A DNA stretch of 64,000 bases from Fundidesulfovibrio putealis DSM 16056. GTDB lineage: Bacteria; Desulfobacterota; Desulfovibrionia; Desulfovibrionales; Desulfovibrionaceae. Under the pieces are notes generated by a model. It did no database searches. It had not been told where the DNA came from and saw only the letters and a program-made list of their open reading frames with translations. The position numbers and the translations under genes were made by a program. The stretch covers positions 186,001 to 250,000 of the forward strand of contig NZ_AUBQ01000006.1 in the NCBI RefSeq assembly GCF_000429325.1. The letters run 5' to 3'. Shown here in pieces: positions 51,511 to 59,687 of this stretch (positions are counted from its first letter, which is position 1; each line of letters starts with the position of its first letter).

Positions 51511-52293
51511 ATGGACCACGCCCTCATCAAGCTCTACGGAATATTCTCCCTGGAGGTCGAAGTGACCCTGGGGAGCGGCATGACCCGTCGCAAGGCCCTG
51601 TCCAAGACCTACTGGTTCGCCAAGGAGGTGCCGGGCGGCAAGGTCGAACTTCGCAGCCTGGACGTGGATTTCAACCTCCAGGGGCAGTTGATCGAGGTGG
51701 AGCGGGGCGAGCTGCTCTCCGGCTACCTGCCCGAGCCGCAGGCCACCTACAAATACCTGAGCCGCCCGCTCATGGAGGGCGACAGCTACCGCGAAGGCGG
51801 TAATCATACCGGGGCGGTGCGCGAATACGAAAAGGTGCGGCGCATCGACGAGGCCAACATCCGCGCCAACTTCGGCCTGGGCATCTCGCTTCTGGCGTTT
51901 GGGCACACGGACAAGGCGCTCTACGTCTTCAAGAACATCCTGGAGATGGACGAAGCCTTCGCCGACGAACACAAGCACCTCTTCAACGAGTTGGGCATCA
52001 GCCTGCGCCGCCGTGGCCTCTTCGACCAGACCCTCCAGTATTACTTCAAGGCCCAGGAGATGACCTCCATGGACGAGAACCTCCAGTTCAACATCGCCCG
52101 CGCCTATTTCGAGAAGGGCGACCTGGAGAAGACCGTCTGGCACCTTCTGAAGGCCCTGGACATCAACAGCTACTTCGAGGAAGGGCTGTATTTCGCCAAA
52201 TACGTGCTGGACAAGCGCCTCCTGCCCAAGGACGATACGCGCAGCGAACAACTGAGCCTTTCACTTCGCGCCGCAGGCATGCTCGACGTCTGA
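51511..52293 (+). CDS. TPR protein with unrecognised N-terminal domain (paralogue 1)
   Basis: A 260-residue protein. Residues 1-90 are a beta-rich domain (LYGIFSLEVEVTLGSGMTRRKALSKTYWFAKEVPGGKVELRSLDV, ending EPQATYKYLSRPL) that I do not recognise; TPR units follow (YREGGNHTGAVREYEKVRRIDEANIRANFGLGISLLAFG, LFNELGISLRRRGLFDQTLQYYFKAQEMTSMDENLQFNIARAYFEKGDLEKT). The next gene encodes a protein with the same architecture, and key positions of the N-terminal domain agree (TYWFAKE/TYWYVRQ, EP-Y, RPL/VPV). No clear ribosome site was found close to the ATG. Function unknown. Confidence 0.8.
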   Translation: MDHALIKLYGIFSLEVEVTLGSGMTRRKALSKTYWFAKEVPGGKVELRSLDVDFNLQGQLIEVERGELLSGYLPEPQATYKYLSRPLMEGDSYREGGNHTGAVREYEKVRRIDEANIRANFGLGISLLAFGHTDKALYVFKNILEMDEAFADEHKHLFNELGISLRRRGLFDQTLQYYFKAQEMTSMDENLQFNIARAYFEKGDLEKTVWHLLKALDINSYFEEGLYFAKYVLDKRLLPKDDTRSEQLSLSLRAAGMLDV

Positions 52294-52442
52294 TTCCCTG
52301 TCGCCTCCCTTGCTGTTGACCCCGTCTGCGCCGGAATGTATCAGCATCATGAAGAGTCACGACGAAGATTCGGCCCGCGCCGCGCAAATTGAACGTCCGA
52401 GACGACCCCGAATGTTTCCGGGAGTATGCGGGATGGAGACTT

Positions 52443-53192
52443 ATGCCATCTGAAACCTCTTCGCCCACGGTGCTGGGCGTCTATTCCCTGCGGCAACTGG
52501 CTGAACTCGGGTCCGGCGTCACCATGGTGGAGCACAGGAACGTGACCTATTGGTACGTCCGGCAGATGAGCGAGAATCTGGTGGAGGTGCAGCCCCTGAC
52601 CGTCGAGGGGTTGCCTTCGGGGATCATCAAGAAAGTCGGCATGAAGCAGTTCATCAAGGCGTACACGCCGGAGCCGCTCTATTACGACGAACACGCCGTC
52701 CCGGTGGTCAAGTCGCTTGCCGCGAAACTGCTGGAGTCCGGCGAGGACGCCTCTCTCAGCATGCTGGACCCGCATGAACTCGACGCGCTCAAGGCCTTGC
52801 TGTGCGAACCGCTTGTGCAGCCTGATTACTCGCATCCCGGATATGAGCAGGCCCATCAGGCCATGATGGAGAACATAACAGGCCTGCTCGAGGCTCTCAC
52901 CTGCCGTGGCGTGGAGGCCAGGCGCGAGCATTGCGTCCGCTTCAATCTTTTCGGCGTGGCCCTGCGCAAGGACGGCCTTCTCGACGAGTCCATCGAATTC
53001 TTCAACAAGGCCCTGGCCATCGAGACGGGCGACGAAAACCTCTATTTCAACATGGCCAGGGTCCTCTACGACAAGGGCGATTTCCGCGAGTGCGGAGAGG
53101 CCCTGCAAAACGCCTTGCGCCTGAATCCGGAGTTCGGCGAGGCTGACCGCTTCGCGCGCTTCCTCTCCCGCAAGGGGGCAGGCTCGTCCTGA
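52443..53192 (+). CDS. TPR protein with unrecognised N-terminal domain (paralogue 2)
   Basis: A 249-residue homologue of the preceding TPR protein. The N-terminal domain reads VYSLRQLAELGSGVTMVEHRNVTYWYVRQMSENLVEVQPLTVEG...FIKAYTPEPLYYDEHAVPVV; after a helical linker come TPR units (RFNLFGVALRKDGLLDESIEFFNKALAIETGDENLYFNMARVLYDKGDFRECGEALQNALRLNPEF). The ATG before PSETSSP is chosen because GGAG lies 4 nt upstream; 18 more codons are open above. It is followed by the LytS-type kinase gene. Function unknown; perhaps an adaptor for the neighbouring signalling proteins. Confidence 0.8.
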   Translation: MPSETSSPTVLGVYSLRQLAELGSGVTMVEHRNVTYWYVRQMSENLVEVQPLTVEGLPSGIIKKVGMKQFIKAYTPEPLYYDEHAVPVVKSLAAKLLESGEDASLSMLDPHELDALKALLCEPLVQPDYSHPGYEQAHQAMMENITGLLEALTCRGVEARREHCVRFNLFGVALRKDGLLDESIEFFNKALAIETGDENLYFNMARVLYDKGDFRECGEALQNALRLNPEFGEADRFARFLSRKGAGSS

Positions 53193-53310
53193 GGGTGTGG
53201 GACGGCCCGGCCGCTTCCCGCCATTCCCTTGCGGCCCTGTTCGTGGTAGGGATTGCCCACGGCTGCCCCAGGCATCGCCGCCAATTCACCCTGTTCGGCC
53301 AAGGCCCGCC

Positions 53311-55464
53311 ATGACGTTTCGACACTCCCCGCTGCTTTCGCTTCTTGTGGCCGTGCTCGCCTGCCTGTTGTGGGTCCAGGCTGCCTGCGCCCAAGACAAG
53401 AAACGCGTGCTGGTGCTGCACTCCTACCACAAGGGGCTGGCCTGGACCGACGAGGAAGACGCGGGCGTGGCCTCGGTGCTGAGGGATCTGCCCCAGGTGG
53501 AGGTGTTCACCGAGTACATGGACACCAAGCGCGTGCCCTCGGCGGACGATGAACCCCGGCTGGTGGAATTTCTGGCCCGCAAGTATTCCCGCATTCCCAT
53601 CGACGTGGTCATCGCCTCCGATGACGACGCCTTCCAGTTCATGCTGTCCCGGCGCGAGCGCCTGTTTCCCGCTGCGCCGGTGGTGTTTAGCGGCGTGAAC
53701 TTCTTCGACGACGCCATGCTGTCGGGCAAGCGCGGCTTCTTCACCGGTGTTGTGGAAGCCTACGACGTTCGCAACACCCTGCGCACCGCCCTAGCCCTGC
53801 ATCCTGGCGCGTACCGGATCGTGGTGATCAACGACCGCTCCAGCACCGGCCTCGCCAACCGCAAGATACTGGCCGAGGTGTTGCCGGAATTCGAGAAGAG
53901 AGTGTCCGTGGTGTCCCTGGACGACCTGGACATGGACGAACTGCTGGCCCGCGTGCGTTCGCTCGCTCCCGGCGACGTCGTGCTGCTCATGACCTTCAAC
54001 AGGGACAAGTCAGGCCGCACTTTCGATTACAACGAGTCCCTGGCGCTCATCGCCGCGCAGTCCAAAGCGCCCATTTACGGCGTGTGGGACTTCTACCTGG
54101 GCAAGGGCATCGTGGGCGGACTGCTGGTCAGCGGGTTCGACCAGGGACGCGTGGCCGCCGAGATGGCCCTGCGCATCCTCAACGGGGAAAAGGCCGGGGA
54201 CATCCCCGTGGTCAAGGAGAGCCCCAACCGCTACATGTTCGACCACACCCAGCTGCGCCGCTTCGGCGTCGCCGCCAGCCTGCTCCCGGAGGGCAGCCGC
54301 GTGGTGAACCGGCCCGCGTCCTTTTATGAAGAGCACCAGGGCAAGGTGCTGGCCGTCGTCGTAACGTTCATGGTGCTTCTGGGCATGGTGGCGGCCCTGT
54401 GGGTGAACATCCAGGGGCGCAAGAAGACCGAGGCCTTCCTGCGCGAATCCGAGGAAAAGTTCGAGCGCATCTTCCGCCACAGCCCGGACTGGATCGCCAT
54501 CCTGCGCCTGAGCGACGGCGCGTACATGGACGTCAACGACGCCTTTGTGGAGATAACCGGCTTCACCCGCAAGGACGTGCTGGGCAAGACCTCCCTGGAT
54601 ATCGGCATCTACGCCAACCCCGGCGAACGCTACGAACTGGACGAGAAATTCCTGCGCCACGGGCGCACCCAGAACCAGGAGCTGCAGTACCGCCTGAAGT
54701 CCGGCGAGGTGATCACGGTCGAGCGCTCCGGCGAGATGGTGGAGATCGGCGGCGAGAAGTGCATCATCTCCATCGTGCGCGACGTCACCAGCAAGAAGCA
54801 GGCGGAACAGGCGCTTCTGGAGTCCGAGCGCCAGAAGAAGCTGCGCACCGAGGCCGAGATCAAGATGCTCCAGGCCCAGATCAATCCGCACTTCCTGTTC
54901 AACGCCATCACTTCCATCATGCACTACATCCGCACCGACCCGGAGACCGCCTCCGACCTCCTGGTGAAGCTTGGGGATTTCTTCCGAAAGAACATCAAGC
55001 CCGGCGGGTCCAGCGTGTCGCTCTCCAAGGAACTGGAACACTGCGAGGACTACCTCTCCATCGAGCGCGCCCGCTTCGAGGAGCGCCTGCGCGTCACCTA
55101 TGACATCGACCCCGCCGCCCTGGAGTGCCCGGTGCCGCCGCTGATTCTCCAGCCCCTGGTGGAGAACGCCCTGCGCCATGGCATCATGCCCAAGGAGGAG
55201 GGGGGAGAGATCGTCATCGGGGCCTATGCCGAGAAGGGCGCTGTGCGCATAATGGTCAAGGACGACGGCGTGGGCATGGAACAGGCCGAGGCCGCCGCGC
55301 TGCTGGCGGACTCCCAGGGCGCGCCCGTGCCGCTGGGCACCGGCCTCGCGCTGAGAAACGTCAACGCGCGACTGGTGGCCATCCACGGCGTGCAGCACGG
55401 GCTGCGCATCCAGAGCGCCCCTGGCCAGGGCGTCACCATATCTTTCACCATTCCCAAGCCATGA
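53311..55464 (+). CDS. LytS-type sensor histidine kinase with ABC_sub_bind-like sensor and PAS domain
   Basis: A 717-residue membrane kinase. A signal peptide (about 1-27) leads to a periplasmic domain (about 30-335) resembling ABC transporter substrate-binding proteins (KKRVLVLHSYHKGLAWTDEEDAG, VIASDDDAFQFML, GVWDFYLGKGIVGGLLVSGFDQG). A transmembrane helix near 347-368, a PAS domain (about 380-505), then a His_kinase domain with INPHFLFNAITSIMHYIRTD near 523 and HATPase with LILQPLVENALRHGIMPKEEGG near 612. This is the sensor part of a LytS/LytR-type pair. The start is the ATG before TFRHSPLL. Its TGA overlaps the regulator ATG (ATGA). Confidence 0.93.
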   Translation: MTFRHSPLLSLLVAVLACLLWVQAACAQDKKRVLVLHSYHKGLAWTDEEDAGVASVLRDLPQVEVFTEYMDTKRVPSADDEPRLVEFLARKYSRIPIDVVIASDDDAFQFMLSRRERLFPAAPVVFSGVNFFDDAMLSGKRGFFTGVVEAYDVRNTLRTALALHPGAYRIVVINDRSSTGLANRKILAEVLPEFEKRVSVVSLDDLDMDELLARVRSLAPGDVVLLMTFNRDKSGRTFDYNESLALIAAQSKAPIYGVWDFYLGKGIVGGLLVSGFDQGRVAAEMALRILNGEKAGDIPVVKESPNRYMFDHTQLRRFGVAASLLPEGSRVVNRPASFYEEHQGKVLAVVVTFMVLLGMVAALWVNIQGRKKTEAFLRESEEKFERIFRHSPDWIAILRLSDGAYMDVNDAFVEITGFTRKDVLGKTSLDIGIYANPGERYELDEKFLRHGRTQNQELQYRLKSGEVITVERSGEMVEIGGEKCIISIVRDVTSKKQAEQALLESERQKKLRTEAEIKMLQAQINPHFLFNAITSIMHYIRTDPETASDLLVKLGDFFRKNIKPGGSSVSLSKELEHCEDYLSIERARFEERLRVTYDIDPAALECPVPPLILQPLVENALRHGIMPKEEGGEIVIGAYAEKGAVRIMVKDDGVGMEQAEAAALLADSQGAPVPLGTGLALRNVNARLVAIHGVQHGLRIQSAPGQGVTISFTIPKP

Positions 55465-56246
55465 GCCTGTGCGTTTTCATCATCGACGACGAGGGGCCGG
55501 TCCGGCGCGAACTCAAGCATCTGCTGGGGCGCATCGAGAACGTTGCCGTGGTCGGCGAAGCCACGAGCGCGGCCGCCGCCATGCCGGAGGTGCGGGCGCT
55601 CCTGCCGGACCTGGTGTTCCTGGACATCCAGATGCCTGGACTCTCCGGGCTGAAGCTGGCCTACCTTTTCGGGGACCTGCCCAGAAAACCCCTGCTGGTG
55701 TTCGTTACCGCCTACGAGGAGCACGCGGTCCAGGCCTTCGAGCTCGACGCCCTGGACTACATCCTCAAACCCTTCACGCTGGAGCGGCTGCGCAAGACCA
55801 TCGACAAGGCCCGGCGCTATCTGCGCCTGGATGAGCCGGGCGCGGCTCCAGAACAGGCCCGCGAGTCCGGCGTGCCAGGGGCCGTTGCTCCGGGCTCGGA
55901 GGCGGCGCCGCAGGAGAAGCGCATCCCCCTGTTCGACGGCGAACGCATCGTACCCACGCACCCCAAGCACATCTTCTTCGTCACCAGCGAGGAGGGGCGC
56001 ATCACCGTGCACGCGGTCCACGGTCGCTACACCGCCAGGGCCACCATCGCGGAGCTGGAAGCGCGCCTGACGCCGCACGGGTTTTTCCGCGCACACCGCA
56101 GCCACCTTGTGAACCTGAACCACGTGGCGGAGATACTTCCCTGGACCGGCGGCAGTTACAAGCTCATCATGAGCGACCGCGAGCGCTCCGAGATCGTGGT
56201 GAGCCGCTACAACGCCAAGGATCTCAAGGCGCACTTCGATTTGTAG
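55461..56246 (+). CDS. LytTR-family response regulator
   Basis: A 261-residue regulator: receiver (1-120; DD at 9-10, acceptor Asp55 in LVFLDIQMPG, Lys in YILKPF) and a LytTR DNA-binding domain (about 160-261; IFFVTSEEGRITVHAVHGRYTARATIAELEARL, FFRAHRSHLVNLNHV, SYKLIMSDRERSEIVVSRYNAKDLKA). It is the partner of the upstream kinase (4-nt ATGA overlap). Targets are unknown; LytTR sites are pairs of short direct repeats and could be searched for upstream of the neighbouring genes. Confidence 0.95.
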   Translation: MSLCVFIIDDEGPVRRELKHLLGRIENVAVVGEATSAAAAMPEVRALLPDLVFLDIQMPGLSGLKLAYLFGDLPRKPLLVFVTAYEEHAVQAFELDALDYILKPFTLERLRKTIDKARRYLRLDEPGAAPEQARESGVPGAVAPGSEAAPQEKRIPLFDGERIVPTHPKHIFFVTSEEGRITVHAVHGRYTARATIAELEARLTPHGFFRAHRSHLVNLNHVAEILPWTGGSYKLIMSDRERSEIVVSRYNAKDLKAHFDL

Positions 56247-56431
56247 CATCCCCTTGCTGAAGCACATGCGTGTTTTTCAGGGGGAGCAATAGCTTGATCC
56301 TTTGTCTGCACGATAAGCGTGCAGCGGCTTTGCAGATGCCACAGGAGTTGCGTTCGTGCCGGGTTGTCTCGAAAGAGACAGCTTTGTCCCGAAAAATCAG
56401 GGCTGACCCCAAACCCGTGGAGCCACACAAG

Positions 56432-57379
56432 ATGTACTGCTTCCGGCGCTCTCTCCTGGCGCGAACGTCCCTTTTGCTCCTGGCCGTGTCTCTGCTTGCG
56501 TCCGATTTTTCGGCCTTGGCCTGCACCCTGTGGTCCCTCAGCGGGGAGCGTGTGCAGGGGGGCGGCACGCTCATAGCCAAGAACCGCGACTTTACCACAG
56601 ACATGCCCAATCACTTCGAGGTGATAGCCCCGGAGAACGGCTACCGTGCGTTCGCCATGGTGGCCACCAGCGCCGAAGGCAAACGCAACATGGTGGGCGG
56701 GGTCAACGAACACGGCCTGGCCGTGGTGACCGCCACCGTGGGCACCATCCCCAAGCAGGAGCGCATAAGCAGGAGCAGGGCGGGGAAACTGCAAAACCCC
56801 ACACGCGCCATCCTGACCCGGTTTCGGAGCCTGCGGGAGCTCCTGGACAACCCGGAGGCGCTGCGCATGTTGTACCCGGTCTTCGCCCTGGTGGCCGACT
56901 CCACCGGCGCGGTCATGATCGAGGCCTCGGGCGGGGACTACCGTATCCTCCCCGTCGCGTCGGGAGAGTCGGGCGTCCACACCAACCATCCCCTTTCGCG
57001 CGATTTCCCGGACATATGGGAGACCAAGGCCGCCACGGGCAGCATGGTTCGGCTGGACCGCATGCGCGGCCTTCTGGACCAGTCGCCCGGCAGGCTGGGG
57101 CTGGGGGCATTCACGGCGCTGTCCCTGGACCGCGACGGAGGGCCGGACCAGTCGGTTTTCCGCACGGGCTCCGCGCCCGGCAAGCCGCGTACTCTGGGCA
57201 CGCTGGCGGCCTGGCTTCCCCCGGTGGGCGCGCCGGTGGTCTTCGCCCGCCTGACCAATGACGGCCAGGGAGTGGAAGAGAAGACCTTCACCCTCGATGC
57301 AACCTTCTGGCGCAAAGCCCCGGAACCGGGGCGCGTGCGGGTGCTGCTGCGCGACGGAACCACACCTGTCCGCCCTTGA
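56432..57379 (+). CDS. Secreted N-terminal-nucleophile hydrolase candidate (C45/choloylglycine-hydrolase-like)
   Basis: A 315-residue protein. A signal peptide of about 30 residues ends SALA followed directly by Cys, giving CTLWSLSGERVQGGGTLIAKNRDFTTD, which matches the mature N-terminus of Ntn hydrolases that use an N-terminal Cys (penicillin V acylase/acyltransferase C45 group). NMVGGVNEHGLAVVTATVG, ALVADSTGAVMIEASGGDY and VHTNHPLSRDFPD follow the fold. Signal cleavage would expose the catalytic Cys, so activation by export is inferred; the acyl substrate is unknown. The start is the ATG before YCFRRSLLA with GGAG 10 nt upstream; a longer frame adds 54 residues. Confidence 0.8.
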   Translation: MYCFRRSLLARTSLLLLAVSLLASDFSALACTLWSLSGERVQGGGTLIAKNRDFTTDMPNHFEVIAPENGYRAFAMVATSAEGKRNMVGGVNEHGLAVVTATVGTIPKQERISRSRAGKLQNPTRAILTRFRSLRELLDNPEALRMLYPVFALVADSTGAVMIEASGGDYRILPVASGESGVHTNHPLSRDFPDIWETKAATGSMVRLDRMRGLLDQSPGRLGLGAFTALSLDRDGGPDQSVFRTGSAPGKPRTLGTLAAWLPPVGAPVVFARLTNDGQGVEEKTFTLDATFWRKAPEPGRVRVLLRDGTTPVRP

Positions 57380-57432
57380 TGTGTATCCTTGGAAAATACA
57401 TAGGAAAATCTTGCTTGAAATTAATTTATATT

Positions 57433-57451
57433 GATTTTGAAAATCATTGTC
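57433..57451 (+). promoter_or_regulatory. Fur-box-like operator upstream of the HD-GYP gene
   Basis: GATTTTGAAAATCATTGTC matches 15 of 19 positions of the classical Fur box, in a short AT-rich island between GC-rich genes, 36 nt before the start codon. Position fits repression by Fe-Fur. Confidence 0.55.
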
Positions 57452-57487
57452 GATATCTCTGCTCCCCAGGACATGGGAGCAGGAAAA

Positions 57488-58201
57488 ATGCTAGCGAGTT
57501 GTACTCTTTCAGACTGCCTCGGCACGTTCCGGTGCGGGCAGATGGCCGCCACGGTTCACCAACTGGCGGAAACCTTGGGCAGGGCAGTGGACGCCAAGGA
57601 CAAGCGCCTCTTCGAGCATTCCACACTTACAGCGGAGTTGGCCACCGTGCTGGCCCTGGCGCACGGGCTGTCGCACAAACAGGCGGACGTGGTGCACATC
57701 GCCGGGCACCTGCACGATATCGGAAAAATCGGCATTCCGGACGAGGTGCTGCGCAAACCTGGCGCGCTCAATGCGCAGGAATGGGCGCTCATCCGCGAAC
57801 ATCCGCTCATCGGTGCGCAGATCCTGCGCCCTATCGAGCTGTTCGGGTCGAAAAACGGTGTGGCGGAGCTGGTGCAGACGCATCACGAGCGCTTCGACGG
57901 CAGCGGTTATCCGGGCGGCCTTTCGGGTCTGGAAATACCGCTTGGCGGGCGCATCCTGGCCATAGCCGACAGCATGGCCGCCATGCTGGAGAACCGGGTG
58001 TACCATCCGGCCATGACCCTGGATGAAGTGTTTGAAGAGGTCGAGCGCTGCTCCGGCAACCGGTACGATCCGCACCTTTGCCGCGACATTCTGCTGCACG
58101 CCAGGGAAATTTCGGAAGTGGTCGCGCCTCACGCCAAGCGATGGAGCAACGGCGAGGCGTGGAGTGTCGCCGGTTTGCTGACGGACTTGGGAGCGGCCTG
58201 A
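57488..58201 (+). CDS. HD-GYP domain phosphodiesterase
   Basis: A 237-residue protein, mostly one HD-GYP domain, which hydrolyses cyclic di-GMP. Signatures: HSTLTAELATVLALAHG, AGHLHDIGKIGIPDEVLRKPGALN, EHPLIGAQIL, and THHERFDGSGYPGGLSG (the GYP motif). No receiver or sensor domain is attached. The ATG before LASCTLSD is used because GGAGCAGGAAAA lies upstream; several later ATGs are possible. The Fur-box-like site and AT-rich leader suggest iron control. It sits near the diguanylate cyclase gene (59.7 kb). Confidence 0.9.
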   Translation: MLASCTLSDCLGTFRCGQMAATVHQLAETLGRAVDAKDKRLFEHSTLTAELATVLALAHGLSHKQADVVHIAGHLHDIGKIGIPDEVLRKPGALNAQEWALIREHPLIGAQILRPIELFGSKNGVAELVQTHHERFDGSGYPGGLSGLEIPLGGRILAIADSMAAMLENRVYHPAMTLDEVFEEVERCSGNRYDPHLCRDILLHAREISEVVAPHAKRWSNGEAWSVAGLLTDLGAA

Positions 58202-58420
58202 CCGGCAGGACGCGTTCTGTGTGGTGTCCTCGCAGTTGATCCACGCCGAGGGCGTCCTGATCCTCTGCGGCGGGGAGCGTTCAGAGTGCGCCCTCAAGTG
58301 GGGGCATACGGGTATTGAGCCTAAGCCAAGAGAACCATGTGTTTTGTCCTTGAAAGACATGTTCCTGGTTTTCAGAGACGCGCACGAGTTCCCTGCTGCG
58401 GCTTGCGGCCAAGTGTGAAC

Positions 58421-58455
58421 AAGGTCCTTCGCGAGGTGTCGTGATGGACCTTTTT
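58421..58455 (+). terminator. Terminator-like hairpin in the HD-GYP to CDF spacer
   Basis: Stem AAGGTCC/GGACCTT around an 18-nt loop, followed by three further T. Confidence 0.7.
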
Positions 58456-58475
58456 GCATTTTTCGCAGGACAGAG

Positions 58476-58481
58476 TATACT
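58476..58481 (+). promoter_or_regulatory. Candidate -10 element of the CDF gene
   Basis: TATACT, five of six matches to consensus; the -35 region (TTGCAT, overlapping the terminator T-run) is weak. Confidence 0.4.
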
Positions 58482-58585
58482 GTCTTGAGGGACCATAAAT
58501 TTGCGGCAATGAGACGGCTTTCTCAGGTAAAGCTCTCTTGCGAAGGAGCCGCATCCATCCGAGGCGATGCACATAAGGACTAGCC

Positions 58586-59575
58586 ATGCTTGAAATCGAT
58601 CGAATCCAGCAAAAGGCGATCCGGGTATCGTTCGGTCTCGGAATCCTCATTCTGTTCCTCAAGTTCGCCGCATACTTCATCACCAATTCTTCGGCCCTTC
58701 TATCCGATGCGCTCGAATCCATCATCAACGTGGTGGCCAGTGCTTTCGCCATGTGGAGCATCCATGTGGCGAAAACCCCGCCGGATGCGGACCATCCCTA
58801 CGGTCACGGCAAGGTGGAGTATTTCTCGGCGTTGCTGGAGGGCGCGCTGATCATCATGGCGGCGGCAGGCATCGTCTACGCCGCGTTCCCGAAGATCATG
58901 AACCCGGATGTCTTGCAGAAGCTGGACTTCGGCCTCGCGGTGTCCGTGCTGGCGTCAGGGTTGAATTTCGCGCTGGGGATGTATCTCGTCCGCCAAGGCC
59001 GGAAGACGAACTCCATCACCCTGGTGGCTGACGGCAAGCATGTGCTGGCCGACGTCTACACCACGGGCGGCGTGCTGCTGGGACTTGTCGTGGTATGGAT
59101 TTCCGACTGGTTCTGGATGGACGGGGCCATCGCCTGCGTGGTTGCCCTCAACATCGTGTGGACCGGCTACGGTTTGGTACGCCAGGCCGTGAAGGGCCTG
59201 ATGAACGAGGCGGACAGCGCCCTGACCACGGAGATAACGCGCCTGCTCAATGAGAACAGGCGGCCTGAATGGATCTCGATACACAAGCTGCGCGCCTGGC
59301 AGGCCGGGCGCTTCGTGAACATCGATTTCCACCTGGTGTTGCCCAAGGATATCTCCTTCGAGCGGTCCCAGGCCATCGTCAACGATCTGGAGGAACTGTT
59401 CAGGAAGCACTTCGGCGGCGTCGCAGAGGTGCTGATAAAGACGGATATCTGCTTTGACGACCTGTGCGACGGCTGCGCCTTCGAAAAATGCCCTGAGCCC
59501 AACCACAACGGGAAAGCGGTCCCCTGGAGCGAAGACGCCCTGCGGGCGGACCTGCATCACAAACCGAGCGCGTGA
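58586..59575 (+). CDS. Cation diffusion facilitator with C-terminal Cys/His cluster
   Basis: A 329-residue metal/proton antiporter (Zn, Co, Fe, Mn or Ni export). About six transmembrane helices; ALLSDALESIINVVAS and DADHPYGHGKVEYF carry the conserved Asp/His sites, and ADGKHVLADVYTTGGV the second HxxxD. A cytoplasmic CTD follows (about 205-290). Unusually, the tail adds CFDDLCDGCAFEKCPEPNH, four Cys plus His, probably a regulatory metal or Fe-S site. AAGGAC lies 5 nt before the ATG. It is convergent with the diguanylate cyclase gene. Confidence 0.92.
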   Translation: MLEIDRIQQKAIRVSFGLGILILFLKFAAYFITNSSALLSDALESIINVVASAFAMWSIHVAKTPPDADHPYGHGKVEYFSALLEGALIIMAAAGIVYAAFPKIMNPDVLQKLDFGLAVSVLASGLNFALGMYLVRQGRKTNSITLVADGKHVLADVYTTGGVLLGLVVVWISDWFWMDGAIACVVALNIVWTGYGLVRQAVKGLMNEADSALTTEITRLLNENRRPEWISIHKLRAWQAGRFVNIDFHLVLPKDISFERSQAIVNDLEELFRKHFGGVAEVLIKTDICFDDLCDGCAFEKCPEPNHNGKAVPWSEDALRADLHHKPSA

Positions 59576-59589
59576 CTGAAAATTTCAAA

Positions 59590-59617
59590 ATATGAGGAAT
59601 TTGCAAAAGCCTCATAT
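59590..59617. terminator. AT-rich hairpin between CDF and GGDEF genes
   Basis: ATATGAGG/CCTCATAT with a 12-nt loop, flanked by a further ATTTC/GAAAT pair. It sits between convergent stops and could terminate either strand. Confidence 0.55.
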
Positions 59618-59687
59618 GAAATAGTGTCAATAAGAAGTGGTTCTTTTGGGTCGAACTCAGGTCGCCTGGGCGGAAAAAACGCGGCGT

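Larger units (their letters stand above)
58202..58585. other. Leader/intergenic region upstream of the CDF transporter
   Basis: 384 nt without a gene. It holds a terminator-like hairpin and a promoter candidate. I looked for a metal riboswitch because a CDF transporter follows, but could not recognise a NiCo or Mn (yybP-ykoY) consensus. Confidence 0.6.

Noticed and set aside
58202-58585. Metal riboswitch upstream of the CDF transporter
   Set aside because: Looked for NiCo and Mn riboswitch cores; no match convincing enough to report.
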